NCBI RefSeq assembly: GCF_051401765.1
Contig: NC_135071.1
Span: 10,146,961-10,210,960 of the forward strand
Source of the DNA: Calliopsis andreniformis
Taxonomy: Eukaryota; Arthropoda; Insecta; Hymenoptera; Andrenidae
Length of the DNA stretch: 64,000 bases
Reading direction: 5' to 3'
The notes under the pieces were generated by a model. The model did not search any database. It was not told where the DNA came from and worked only from the letters and a program-made list of their open reading frames with translations. Within the stretch, counting starts at the first letter, position 1. Every line of letters begins with the position of its first letter. The position numbers were made by a program, and so were the translations under genes. Below, piece by piece: positions 1 through 12,500 of the stretch.

Positions 1-699
1 AGTTCATTGAGCGATAATCGCAATGCCTCGCCGTTTCCGCGAGCAGTACGCTCGAGGTAAACTGAGATAACGATGTGCTCTTAACTCGCGATCTGCTTTA
101 GCGACCTCGGGAACTGGCTGATGCGAGTAGGAAGAGGACAGTGACGCAGGAAGACTGGTAAACAGACAGAGCAGATGTTAAGAGACGTTGCAGAAGGGGT
201 TGAAGCTCGAACTTTCGAGATGCCCCGGGAACACGTGCGAGGCAGCATTGTGATATAATTAAAACGAAACCCCGCTGGCACACACGGGAAACACAGCTCG
301 GCCTCGTTTTCATTTATAAAATCGACCCACGTTTGCGGGCGCGGAACTGTCGACAAATTAGCAAACCCCTGTCCCTCGCCGCCACTCCACCCCATCCGCG
401 CGGTGGATCACGACTTGATAAACTTCTCAATTATCAGGATTAATTAAATTTGTTTGGTCGATGTTGCAGCGGGCTTGCCCGTCGCTCGCGGACTAAGCGT
501 TCAAATTAACTGCGAAAAAAGTGGCTGGAGGGAAAAACGGATATAAATTTTGGCCACGGTGATTACGGTTAAGCTAGTCGCACTCACGAATCATGAACAC
601 CTTAGCCTGTAATTAAACGGAGACGTTCAATCTTCGAAACTTAAAACACCAGAGGTCTTAGTTTCCTCAAAGGACTGCCATCTCATTGGATCTCACCAG
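1..699. other. Gene-free stretch, nothing recognised
   Basis: Open frames here (for example minus strand 98-395) are short, overlap each other in different frames and show no recognisable domain. The sequence is moderately GC-rich for this window and could be a gene's regulatory or untranslated region, but nothing in it proves that. Confidence 0.4.
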
Positions 700-1441
700 T
701 TAACCCTTTCGATACGGTTATGTACAGGGTGGTCCTTTCGCTTGGAAGCTTAGAGGCAATACTGCCACAAAGCAACGCAGCGAGAACAGTGTGTTTGCAC
801 ATGTATACATATATACGAACTGTCGATTTTCAATCAAGGAACTCACAGAGCGTAGGACTGCACGAGATTCCAAGTGTAATCTTGGTATTGTCTTGCCTTA
901 TCTCGAATTTCAAGATAATAACAAGACAAGACTACTTTATACAATATACAACACAATACAAGACAAAATTGTCAATAATCTTGGCCTAAACAATATCTTT
1001 TACAATTTAGTCTTTTCTTCATTGAAAAAATATATAAAATTAAGTATAATTACGTTTAGGATGTCTTAAGACATTCATAAGACGCCTCAAAGACGTCCAG
1101 ATTTTGTCTATAAGACGTTTAGTCAAAAAATAGAAGTCTTTAAAACATCCATGTAGTTTATTTTTAAGATATCTTGTGGGCGTCAATTTTGGAAGTTTTT
1201 AAGACGTACACTGTTGGATGTTTTCAAGATATTCAAATTATGTCGTAGGACGTCCAAGCATAAAATACACATAAAATAGACGTCTTCAAGACATCGTGTG
1301 CTATTTGGATGGTTTACTCGTGAATCATAAGAAATTAAAATTTAACTTTTTTGGTATTAATGCTGACTATAGTCACCTGTATGACACAACGAACATGCAA
1401 TGATGGATGACTGTAGTCACCAGTAGTATCGAAAGGGTTAA
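700..1441. mobile_element. TTAA-flanked MITE-like element (piggyBac-type ends)
   Basis: The element starts with CCCTTTCGATAC at 704-715 and ends with the exact reverse complement GTATCGAAAGGG at 1426-1437. TTAA lies directly outside both ends (700-703 and 1438-1441). TTAA target duplication with CCC-starting inverted ends is the hallmark of piggyBac-superfamily transposons. No transposase frame is present, so it is a non-autonomous, 734-base element. The interior from about 1060 to 1310 contains many degenerate AAGACGTC-like words in both orientations. Confidence 0.75.
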
Positions 1442-4400
1442 ATAAAGAATCTAACGTAACGTGTCCTCGCTATGACCTGGCGATTCAACACAAGTACAAA
1501 GAACCAGCAAAATTTTTTAAGAACAATTTATGCACTAGTGATCTTCCTTTCGCAGGCGGTAAGAATGAAAAGAATATGAGAGAATAATTTCAAGTCTCAG
1601 GGGAAATTGGGACGAGTTTATACGGAGAAAATACAGTATTCCATAGCGATATTGCAAGCCTGTTGGGAGCCAGCTGTAATAGCACCAAAATGAAAAACTA
1701 GCGTACCCTGTTTCACGAATTTCAAGTCAGTAGAAACCTCTGCCGATGAAAGTAAAGAGGGACTAGGCTACAGATAAATTCGCGGTCAGGATGGACACTA
1801 ATGTCCCGAGGGTGCAGTATTTTTCGCGGGCTGCTCTCATTTTCTCGGCGAATTTCCAATTATCATTATCCCCTCCTTTGTTTGGGTGACAGCAGAGGTA
1901 AAACGTCGAGGGGGCGTCCCTAACCGTACGTTTTGGCATCCCATTTGTTTAACTTTTTCGGCTGCTCGTATTTTACACACGGCGTGACGCGTCGCTGGCC
2001 AAAACGAACGAACCCTCCTTTTCTGCTCCCACCCCATCCCCGCGCAGCATCGCGACTACTTTTTCCTCCTCTCGGGACGAAAATTACAGTTTCCACGGAG
2101 TTTCGTCGTTAAGTACAGCCTGCACATCCGTGTTATAATGTCGGCCGTCTGTGTTCCTACTGACGAAACTTACGACTCCGGTAATACGTTTTCCATTGCC
2201 AGTGGCCGAGCCTCGTGAAATGCTCAATTTAACTCTGACCCCTAACTGGAGCGGCTACGAACAAAGAAAGATCGCCAGTGAGCATCAAATCACCCCATTG
2301 CCTTGAAAAACGGGCTACCGTGATTCTCTACTTACTCCTGCGCGATTTCTCGCTTCAGTACCTTCACCCCTGTTAACTCTGACCGATCTGACAGGAGAAA
2401 TTAACACTTTGACGCCGAAACAGGCACCTCGTATGGCTTGCAATTTAGATACTTCGCTGCTTTTGAAGTAGTCAGTGTTTCAATTGCAAAGGTGTTTATC
2501 TTGTCGCCGAAATATGTTGATTTTTTTATTGCACTTTTGAAGAAGTTTGTAAGTAGAGTTTACGTAAATTTAATGGCATGTGTAGCATGGCGTTTCGACA
2601 AGTTAGGTACTTGTACACTTGTTGACGAGTGTTACAAAAAACGAAAGCCATCGAGAAGGGCACTGAGCGTTAATGAATTGAAGTAAAAAATTATATAAAA
2701 TAACGTGTTTGGAAATTTCAGAGAGATTTTAAAAGCGTGAATGCAGAGCGTTTGCCGCACAGAATTCAGCCAATCCATAAAAACCTTTTTACATCATCTG
2801 GCCGAGGGAAATTCAAACAATGCGCGAAACTATTGCGCTTTAATTCAAACTCTCAGCAACTGTGTAATTTAAATTGCCGCAATACATCACGCGGTGTGAC
2901 GTTATCCGCGATATAATATGCTTCCAGCAGCTCCCGCGGCGTTGTCTAAATACGAGCCTCTTCCTTTGTTCTCCCTTTCTCTGTTCGATTTAATTTGCCC
3001 TCCGGTCTTTCATCAGTTCAACACCATCCGGAATTAAATCAGTCGGATTTAATAATTTATCACTGCTACGCTCTTCGCTGGTACACGGTGCCGTCTTAAG
3101 CTCGCACACATCTCCTTTACTACTATTCTGTAATCCATTTTAAATAATTTACCGTTCCTGACACTTAAATTTACGCTGCCAGTCCTTTGCACCTCGGTGA
3201 AAGAATTTGTCATTCAATCTCTGTTTTCAGTGTAACTGTCAGTTATAACAGCTTTCATTTTTATCTTCTACAATAATCTTCAGTATTTTCTATAAACCTA
3301 TTATATGGCACACGATTGTCATATTAGGTCATTTAGACTCAGTTCAATCTTCAAACAGCTCTTATTAAAAAAAGAACAGCGATATTTGATGAAAATTGTA
3401 TTTTGAATGATAGTTTTAATATTGTAGAACACGTTTCGGTGATAAAAAATTAACAAATAAGGTGATGTGTACAAAAAAAATTCTTGGGAATGTAGTTTCG
3501 ACGAAAAATAATCTTGTGAAAAAAATTGTAACTTTTCCATGTGTTAACCAGTGTAGCTAAAAATTTAGGGTAATGATGTAGGGTAATGATGTAATTTAAA
3601 AAGAAAGTTTTTTAGTACACGCTCAAAAAAAAATATTTACTTAATGTATTGAAGAAGGGAAACTTCTAAATAAAAAAGTGGTGTAATTATAAGGTAATTA
3701 TAAGTAGAAATTATATAGCGTTATAGACGAATATCTCAAAAAAGATTGATTATACGCAAAAATGTTTCAGATGAAAGTTGTTCAGTACCGAGGGGAATAT
3801 CGTGTGTTGGGACTTTTATTTTTTCCGATGGACGCGCAAAAATAAAGTAAAGGTCACGACCATTTTTTCAAATGGAACCATACTTTTATTTTTTACTAGT
3901 ATTGTAGCTTATTGTAACACAAATTTGAAAAGTATCTACAGAAAGCCATTCAAGGTCAACTTTGCAACGAAATGCCAAAAAAGTGATATGCAAAGGAGAT
4001 ATGCAACAAAATTTATTGGCAAAAACAGCACCACTTTTTTCTTTTTAATTATTGATATGGGTCGTTTTGACCTAGAGCAACAACCGAATAAGGTTAATAT
4101 TGCCTATTTGTTGCAATAATGACATAACTAAAAAGATAACCATTTTTTAATTATTGGTATAAGAAAACTGATTCAATTGTAAAATGCAGTTATTGCCGCA
4201 TCTCTCAAAAAATGATGATTTTTTAATTGTCATTGTTTCAATAAATGTGTTATAACAAACTTAAAACTTTTGTTTAAAATTGGAAATTTTTATTAGATTC
4301 TATGATCTTCATTGGGGCCCATTCTTTGGAGTCATTTGTTCTATTAGAATTAAAATTATGAGAAAATACAGAGTTGAAAATGTTGCTTCACTTTTAGAAA

Positions 4401-5186
4401 ACTATTTTATACCTCATAGATCAACTAATTGCTGACATTGGGCCACCGTTTTCTATCTTTACTAGCATTATCCATCTAGCTTATTGTAGCTAACGTAAGC
4501 AATTAAACTGCCACATTTGTTACCATTACATTCCTATCTACTTCGTGTCCACGTAATATCTATCCTTTCTAGAAACTTTTACCTACTCACGATATATCAT
4601 TAAAAAAGAATACTGGTGAATTTATTGCCGTGATAAGTTATTTTTGTTTAATTCTTTGACAGTTAAACCCAATTGAGATTTGGTCATAGCGTGAAGTACC
4701 AATCTGTATATCATGAGTAAAACTCGGACATAGCAAGACATCAGCAAAAATACAATGAAAAATAAAACATGGATTTTTCATATTTGTTATAATGCATAAA
4801 AGTATTTTAAAGAATAAAAAGGCATATTTTGTTTAAACAAAATTTGCAGTTTTATTGAACTCTTAAAGAGTCAAGCTTGTAATTAAAATCTCTTAGAGCT
4901 TTTATATAGCTACATTCTTAATTGCAGTTCAATAATCTCCAACTACTCTTTAATTAAAAAAGGTGAAAAATAAATGCCCCAGATATGATGAATGGCGATC
5001 AGGTTCTCTATTACTTTCCAAGTTGAGTGTCATTATTTCCATCCTCTCTCTACGTTTCATCTTCTAGATATCAGTCTTCTTTCTTCAAATGATGTATTAA
5101 TGTCAAAACTAAGACTGGAAAACAATCCTCGTCCTTCAAGGAGGTTCAAAGGAATCTCCTTTGTACCGTCAAGATGTATTCTCGTT
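1442..5186. other. Intergenic, no supported gene
   Basis: I see no protein gene. The stretch 1840-3020 is GC-richer with short overlapping frames on both strands; 3250-4970 is strongly AT-rich and includes a short tandem copy of a TAGGGTAATGATG unit near 3567-3592. None of the frames of 60-113 codons here has protein-like composition or splice-compatible neighbours. Confidence 0.4.
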
Positions 5187-5396
5187 TCACAGTCGACCCT
5201 TATTGTATTTTAATTTCCCTTTGTATTCCTGAGCTGCTGATTCTGGATACAATCCAATTACGCGTTTCATCCCATCGTCCGATTTAATTTTGTCGACTGT
5301 GCACGTATTTCCTGCAGCTGTCAGAAAGAAAACCAAGGCAAAGACTGGAATCATCGCTTCCAGCAATTGCACTATCTTCACAGCTGACCCTTTCAT
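5187..5396 (-). CDS. Candidate small secreted peptide (unrecognised)
   Basis: A 69-codon frame starts at an ATG preceded in frame by a stop codon. Residues about 1-29 look like a signal peptide: a lysine-containing start, a hydrophobic core (IPVFALVFFLTAAG) and a small-residue cleavage context. The remaining 40 or so residues are charged, with a single cysteine and several lysines. I do not recognise a family. No neighbouring exon was found with confidence. It could be a neuropeptide- or venom-like precursor, the first exon of a larger gene, or chance. Confidence 0.3.
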   Translation of the reverse strand: MKGSAVKIVQLLEAMIPVFALVFFLTAAGNTCTVDKIKSDDGMKRVIGLYPESAAQEYKGKLKYNKGRL

Positions 5397-5670
5397 ATCA
5401 TTTTTAAGTTTTTATATATGTTCTTCTGTTTTTATGTCAATGCTTCTGGCAATGCATCTACATACAAAATAAGCAACAAACATTGCATAAACATATAACA
5501 ATAAATACTAAAGAAAAGTGAGAAAATCATCTAACAGAAGAATAAGAGACAATGTCGATAATTAATACAAAATAATTGTTAATATCTCAAACTGCTTAAA
5601 ACGCGTGAATGAATAAAAGAGAGAAGCAATCAATTAATAAATTCATATATATAGTGTTCGACAACAGCTG

Positions 5671-5930
5671 TCTGAATTTTAATGGGTGGTTCTACATGCT
5701 AAAATAAGACGAAAAGAAGATAAAAGAATCTGTGCTTCGTTATCGAGTTATTAATTGTTAAAAAACCCCTAAAATATGTATTGAATATTTATCGAATATT
5801 GAAATGTATCTTACCACGAACTTATTCAACTGCAGCTGTGCATTAAGTCAGTTACAGTGAAATCAGTAAAATATGGCCCAAGTCAGACACATTTCGTGCA
5901 TATATTAGGCATACTCTCAACAATTGATAA
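5671..5930. repeat. Decayed interspersed repeat, family shared with 29384-29841 and 36612-36966
   Basis: The blocks 'TTCTACATGCTAAAATAAGA', 'GAGTTATTAATTGTT' and 'AAGTCAGACACATTTC' recur in the same order, with substitutions, at 36612-36830. The last two also recur at 29490-29620. This shared order is direct evidence of a dispersed repeat. This copy lacks clear terminal inverted repeats and looks truncated. Confidence 0.6.
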
Positions 5931-8900
5931 CTTCATACTCTCAACAATTGTGAAAATTATAAACACAATTTGTGATATAATACAACTCTAACTCTTTCAT
6001 GTTTGTTCTGTTATTGAATAATCCATGTGTTATCGATTTTGCATTATTGTTATTCATAAGTAACACTATGTAACCCATTTGAACGTATTGGCTTTTATAC
6101 AATAAATACAGAGCATTGTAGTCCAATTTTATCAGAGTTCGAATTTTTTGTGAGTAATAGTAGTAGATATGATTTAACTTCTCAAACACAAAAAATGTAG
6201 ATATGGCCAATAGACGTATCTTCTCTCTCTTTTTCTCTCTGTTCCCATATATTACTATAAAGTGCATGTAACAGGTATCGTATATACATTTCATCAGTCA
6301 ATAGACATAATAAAACAAAAAGAAATTAAAATGATGCAATTTTCATGTCCATTTACACAATATCTCTATAGATGAAAACACTCCGTCCTTGAAAGATAAA
6401 GGAAGAGTTAACAAGTACTTCCAAACCTTTTCCCAGTAATACATATTCATCTAACGTTTTACATTTATTTTAATAAGTACCTTCACCCTCTAAAGCACTG
6501 TGATGCATACATTCATCATGCAATACAAAATTAACATGGAATTGTTATTTTAACGTAGGTGTGACTCAAAAAACTATCTTTGAGCCGCTGACAAACTCCT
6601 TCACAGTAACATGTTATCGTTAACCGCGCGGAACTTGATCAAAGTATTTTAATTTAAGCGCGGACGGTGATGAGAGCAATCGAGGAAGTACATATAAGAC
6701 GAAGCGTGTGTCTGGCGTGAGACAAGGGTGCTCGACGAGGTGCCAAATTATACACAAATAGTACTTTGAAGGCTTGCGTGTATAGGTGCGCGTGTATAAA
6801 GGCAGACAGAAGGCCAGAGCAACAGCCTCCATTCCCCTGGCCCGCTCGTGGCCCAGTTTGTTTGCTTTCGTCGAGAGTTTCGCACTCTCCAGAGGGTAAA
6901 TACGATTCGCTCTTCTTTTTCCGCCAGACGGTTGCCTGTCGTTTTCGAAACTTCTCTCTGTTTTCCCTTTTCCATCCACCATCGCAGCTTCGATTCTCGT
7001 TTCAAGCCTGACGCGTGATTCCTTCGCCTACGACAATAGCGTTTCGACTTCTGCCCGCGCCTCTTCCCCTCTCTTCCTCCATTTGGAGCTTCTAAGAACG
7101 CCGAACGCTCGAATCGCGGAAGTTTTGGGGCTGTTTGGAACGAACGTCTCGACGCGAGCGTGTAGAACCCAGAGTAAATGCATCGAGTTCAACTTTCTTC
7201 TTTGTTTACCTCCCAATACGTCGATATTGACGGCCGGTGTTAGACGATCGTGGAAACACGCTTCAATCGACGAAGGATAAATATTGAATTTCAATAGGAA
7301 GCGTTCTGCGAAGTCAGGGGGGATCTTTGTGCAATGTTAGAGCCAGGTAAGACCAAGTACCCAAGCATAGGCTAGCCTCGAGAGCCTTGCTTTTACTTTT
7401 CCTGACAAATGTTCAAATATTTAATTTTAAGCAGATTTAACTCATGGAATTTTTCTAGCCAGAAATTGTTATCCAATCTCTATTTTATTAAGTTTCGTCT
7501 CGTTTCACGTTTGAAGCTATTTGAACCCTATGTGAATGCACTTGGACTATTATGTCCGCAGTGAATTCCGATTTTTTTTGGAAACTTCTTTCGAACTTTT
7601 ATTTTTCCTAATTAATCGTACAAACCTTCGACTCAAGTAGCAGTGATACATTTAAGTAGAGACTTCTATAAGTATCCCAGAATTTTTTCAAATTTTTTAA
7701 CAAGTTCGAACGATAAAAGAATAGTAGCGAACAAAATGGACCCAATGTGCCCATGAAAGGTGCGAAAATTAAGTATACCCAAGGGGGATTCAGAAAGAAG
7801 TTAGATAACGATTTGAATCGATCTTCCCTACAGCAACAGGTAAATTTAGGGTAGAACATATTTCTTCCCAAGGGTCTCTTCTTATCTATCTACATTCTTG
7901 ACTAGTTTTTGTTTAGCTTAAAAGTGTCCGAGAAATAAATGGCCAAGACTTAAGATCAAATCTGTGAAAGTTCTTCGAAATAAAGTTTCTTCGCTACTCT
8001 AAAAGTAGCCGATTTGTAACGAAGTTTCTATTCCACTTATCCCATTAATCCTTATAATTGTTGGACGCATAACTGCCACTAGGCATGATTCCAGGAAACG
8101 ACAGTGACGAATGTCTGCGAAATTTGCGTATCCACGTGAATTGGGAACAACGTTTAGTGTGGCATCAATAACTCGTGAAATTATACGAAATTCCACGCTT
8201 CCAATTTCCTAATCAACTTCATCGTCATCAGCAGCTCTGCCCGCTGCGACCGGGTTCAATGCTCATCTCTCAGTCGCTTTCATAATCATTACGAGTACTC
8301 TCGATGGCGCAGAGGAAAGACACCATATTCTTTTCGTTTAATTCCCGAGCGCTCGCGACCTGTTTAATGGATCCGCGAGCACAGCGACTACGACGAGGGA
8401 ACGCTGTCCATTAACAAAACTGTCGCGAGATTCGGAGCAACTTTCAACGTGACGCATCGCCGCGATATTTCACCGGTGAATTAATTAATGAACGCAGTAT
8501 TTTATCGCAGGCTCGCGAGTCTTGACCCACTCGCAACTGGCGTCGTAATTTGTAACTAGACGGGGCCATCGCGATAGATATCAAACGTAACAAGTTGCGC
8601 GCTTGGCGCCACCGAATCACCGCTAGACCCCACCGAAGTGAAAAGTCATTAGAGTCATATGTCCAGACCGAAACTAACAGCTCAACGACTACTGCCCATT
8701 CTGTTTAGCGTTTCGATCTGCTTTTTCGGTTTCACATCTGGTTCGTTTAAAAAATATAGGCTTTTTAATTTCTCCATGCAAATGGCACTTAATGAAATTA
8801 GGTTTCATAACATGTGGCAATCATAGTGAGACAACTTGATAAGCCCATTTTTTTGATCTTCCATTTTTTATGGCATTCGGTAGCTAAACGAAAATGCTTT

Positions 8901-9586
8901 AATTTGGCAAGTCCAACTAAAAGAGGAGAATAATTTGTAAAATCTATGAAAACATCAAGATTATTAAATAATATCCAATAATTTAATTGAATAACATATA
9001 TGTAGAGAACATTTTGAAAATAAACTAAGAAATAATATGAAAAAATAAGTTGATGAATAAAAGAAAGTTAATAAAAATATAAGAGAATAACGAGTGTAAT
9101 AAAAATTTAGTTACATATTGAACGGGATAAGACAAAACATATAATCTAAACACTAAAAAAAGTTTTATTAACTTCAAAACTAGTGAGGCTAATATGTGTC
9201 TACTTTTATCAGAATAGCGAAATTAAAGGTTTTTGAAAAAGTACATAATTCACAGAAATAATATTCATTTATGCATTTCTTTAATTTTATTTGTAAGGAA
9301 TAATTATATGGAACATTTTGACTTCTTTCATAGTTCTAATGTTAATATAGGGACTTTAGAACGTTTCAAATTTAAAAACTGCTCTCTTGAAAATGTATGT
9401 GCGAGTAAAGTTTAGACAATTCTTTTCCATAAATTTAAAAAATTGTGAATTGTCCAATTTTTCTCATGTAGCCTTCGCATAAAACCACCCTAATGTACCC
9501 CAAAAAGTTAATGCTCACTTCAGACTCTTCTTTGTTCAGCACTTCAGCCAACACACGATTGCTAGGTTAACGGAATAAAAATAATC
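5931..9586. other. Intergenic; GC-rich islands near 6.65-7.35 kb and 8.2-8.66 kb
   Basis: Two GC-rich islands interrupt AT-rich DNA. The first contains frames on both strands without recognisable domains and ends with a strong donor-like site, AGCCAG|GTAAGA, at 7346/7347 on the plus strand. That could mark a non-coding first exon of a plus-strand gene such as SPAG17, but I have no independent support. A short direct repeat of CATACTCTCAACAATTG lies at about 5909-5951. The rest shows nothing recognisable. Confidence 0.35.
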
Positions 9587-12500
9587 ATGAAGAAAAAGGA
9601 GAAAGAGAGGAAATCACCCCGATCCAAAATATCTACAAAAAGCAAGCCACTGAATGAAGACTCATGGCGCGCAGAGATAGAAAGTGTCTCCATCAATGAT
9701 GACCAATGGTGGTGCATAGTCGCTATGATGGTGGAGACAAATATTGAGTACGCCAAGTGCGTAGAACTTTTCAACGACTACGCTGTAGACGGTAAACGAA
9801 AGGCCATTTACTCTTTGAGTTATCAGAAAATGCTAGCCGCTGTGAAAACGCTGTCCAAGCAGAGCCTGGAGAAGTGTCCTGCGATTCAGGGCATTTGTCA
9901 TTATGCGAGTAAAGTTCTGAGCGAAGAAAGCGATCCTTTGCCGATTTGGTTGATGGCTCGAGTCATTAAGTATCTAATACACCGAGCTAGGGAAGAAAGC
10001 ATAGGCATAATGAAAAGATTAACCGAGTTGGAACGCGAAATAGACGAAGAGTACTGGATCATGCAAAATGTAGCTGATTGGGGTACGAATGAGAACTGCT
10101 ACTTTGTACATTCTTTTCAGCTTAATTATTGAATTTTTAGGACAACCTAAATCGAAGGGTTTCGATTTAGAAAGATTCAATAACAAAGCGAACACAAGGC
10201 TGCGAAAACGAAACGAGGAGTGGCGAGACGCCATCTTCATAAGCGACGCACCTCTAAATGGTCCGAATCTCTATGTAATTTTGACTGGCTTCCATGATCC
10301 CGATCTGCCAGAAGCATTGATAGATGCTGGGGTGCCATTGATTTGTATAGCTCCGATTAAAAGTCCAAGTGATAGGTTGTATCCCTTTGTGAAGCAGGAA
10401 ATACTAGAACACTCTATGCCAGCCAGACAATCAGTCTTTGGGAGCTACGTTTGCAATAGTCTCGAGATTTTCACATTCTGGGCAACGATCCACAATCGAT
10501 CAATGAATCCAGAGTCTCATCCAACTTTTTGTGACATTGGATTTCCTAGTTTTTGTTCTCCAATGTTACCACAGACTTTCGATAGCCACGAATATGAACG
10601 TCAGAGGAAAGAAATCTATGATAGGATCTCGTATTTCCTGTACGATCTCTACGATCTTTATCGAGAACATGCTGACTATTTAAAAAGTATGAAAGTGGAG
10701 AAAAATATTGTTGATACCGAGGAGAAGTGTAATCAGAAAATTTACGAAACTTTGTTAGAATCTGTTCCTCCAGAACGCGTTTCAGTGCCGCTGATATTAT
10801 TTGCTATGTCGATGCAAATTGAGTTTAACGAGACCAAAGTTCTAAACAGAGAATTAACTGATGTGGATGAGGCAAAGAAATCTGAAAAGGTAACATATTT
10901 ATTTTTACATAATGCATGCTCACTAAGACCATGTGAATGCTTTTAGCGCGCCAGCGAAGACAGAAAAAGCGAAGGCATGGATCCATCGGTTGATGCGTTT
11001 GTTAAACAAAAATTAAGTGAACTTAACGTCAAATTCGATCTGACTAAAGAAACCGACGATGAGCAAGATGTAACTGATATCGAATTAATTCTTCACGGAG
11101 ATGCTCTGAGCGAGACCATTCATCTTCTCGATGATTCTGCAAACTTTCCCTTAACAAGTTTCGACCCGAACGACATCTCTACTATTTTCTGGCATCCACG
11201 CATCATGGGTCTACATTCGATGCACAAGATCCCCAAAAAGAGACTTCAGGAATATTGTCATCATATTGATAAAACTCTACAATATTTTGATTCTCAGACG
11301 AGCAACGAAGAAGTCAAACACTATTTGCACATCTTAATATTCGACAGACTGATATTCGGGAAGTACCAAAGTGTAACTCCTAAAGACATCAGAGAAGCAA
11401 ACATAGCGAATGCAATGAATTTACATAATTCCTTAGACTCCATGACACGCTCTAAATCAGTTCCGAGTTTGACATCGCGATTCAAGCAGGAGATTCACTT
11501 TTACAGCGACAGCAATATCGACTATAACAAAATGGTGTTAAAGCTGATCGAGTGTTCTCCCTTATTTGACTTGATAGACCCTCGCGAGTTGCTAGCTCCT
11601 GGTTACTTAGAGGAAAATGTCTTCAGGACAAGGGTCAATGAAAAGCTAAATCTCCAAGAATTCGATGATCTAGAACTTTTATCCAAGCCAGTATTCCTGC
11701 AAACTGTTCACCATTGTCTCCTTCTATTTGATCGTTTCGTGGCGCTATACTTCGAGCCCACAGACTCCGTATTACTGTGCTTCAGTAACGAGTGGAGGAT
11801 TAATGACGTGCAAAAGACGAAAAGAATGTCCAACATCCGAACACCAGTCTGCTTTCGTGACTTCTGTGAGTACGTAGTAGCGGAGGAAGAGGATTGGATT
11901 CGCCGGCAGGAGAAGCTGTACAGATTGCAGACGACAGAGTCGATAGGAAGATTGATGAAGAAGGTTGAGGAGATATACGACGAGACACTGTTGTTTCGCG
12001 ACGAAGACTTCATTCTACCTGGATCTCTGAAGGCCAGGGATCTTCAGAGGGCCAATGACTCTGCTAAACGGATAGAGGATTCAGATATAGGCAATGATAA
12101 ATCATCTAACGAGGGAACATATCGAATCCGCACATACGGAATTTGATCAATCTTTACAGGTTTTATAATATTTCTTTTTATCGGCTATCGTCTGTATTGA
12201 AGGGGTGAAAACAACCCTAAAAACTGGGGGTCGAAAACATTTTCTAAAATATCTTAGGAATTATCAGCCATAAGAAAGAATACCATTTGTTCAATTATGT
12301 TTCCACAAATGAACTTACTCCTTGCAACAAATCTGAAAAAATTCTTCTGTTTAAATAATGTACTAAAAATTAATGTCTTTTTCAATTTTTTCTGCAAAGT
12401 ATTGACCTTTCGTATGATTTTACATGCTTTTTTATTTTTTTTTTTGATATAATAATTTATTGTATACATATTTTACTCGCAGTCTTTAGGAAATGCAGTT

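Noticed and set aside
2401..2670. TTAACACTTTGACGCC at 2401 as another TTAA-element end
   Set aside because: No convincing inverted partner before a second TTAA was found nearby.
5941..6294. 117-codon minus-strand Tyr/Asn/Ile-rich frame
   Set aside because: The composition is what random AT-rich DNA gives, and no domain, signal peptide or splice support is seen.
6620..7294. Overlapping open frames on both strands near 6.6-7.3 kb
   Set aside because: They arise in a GC-rich island where stop codons are rare, overlap in several frames and show no domain or conserved-looking segment.
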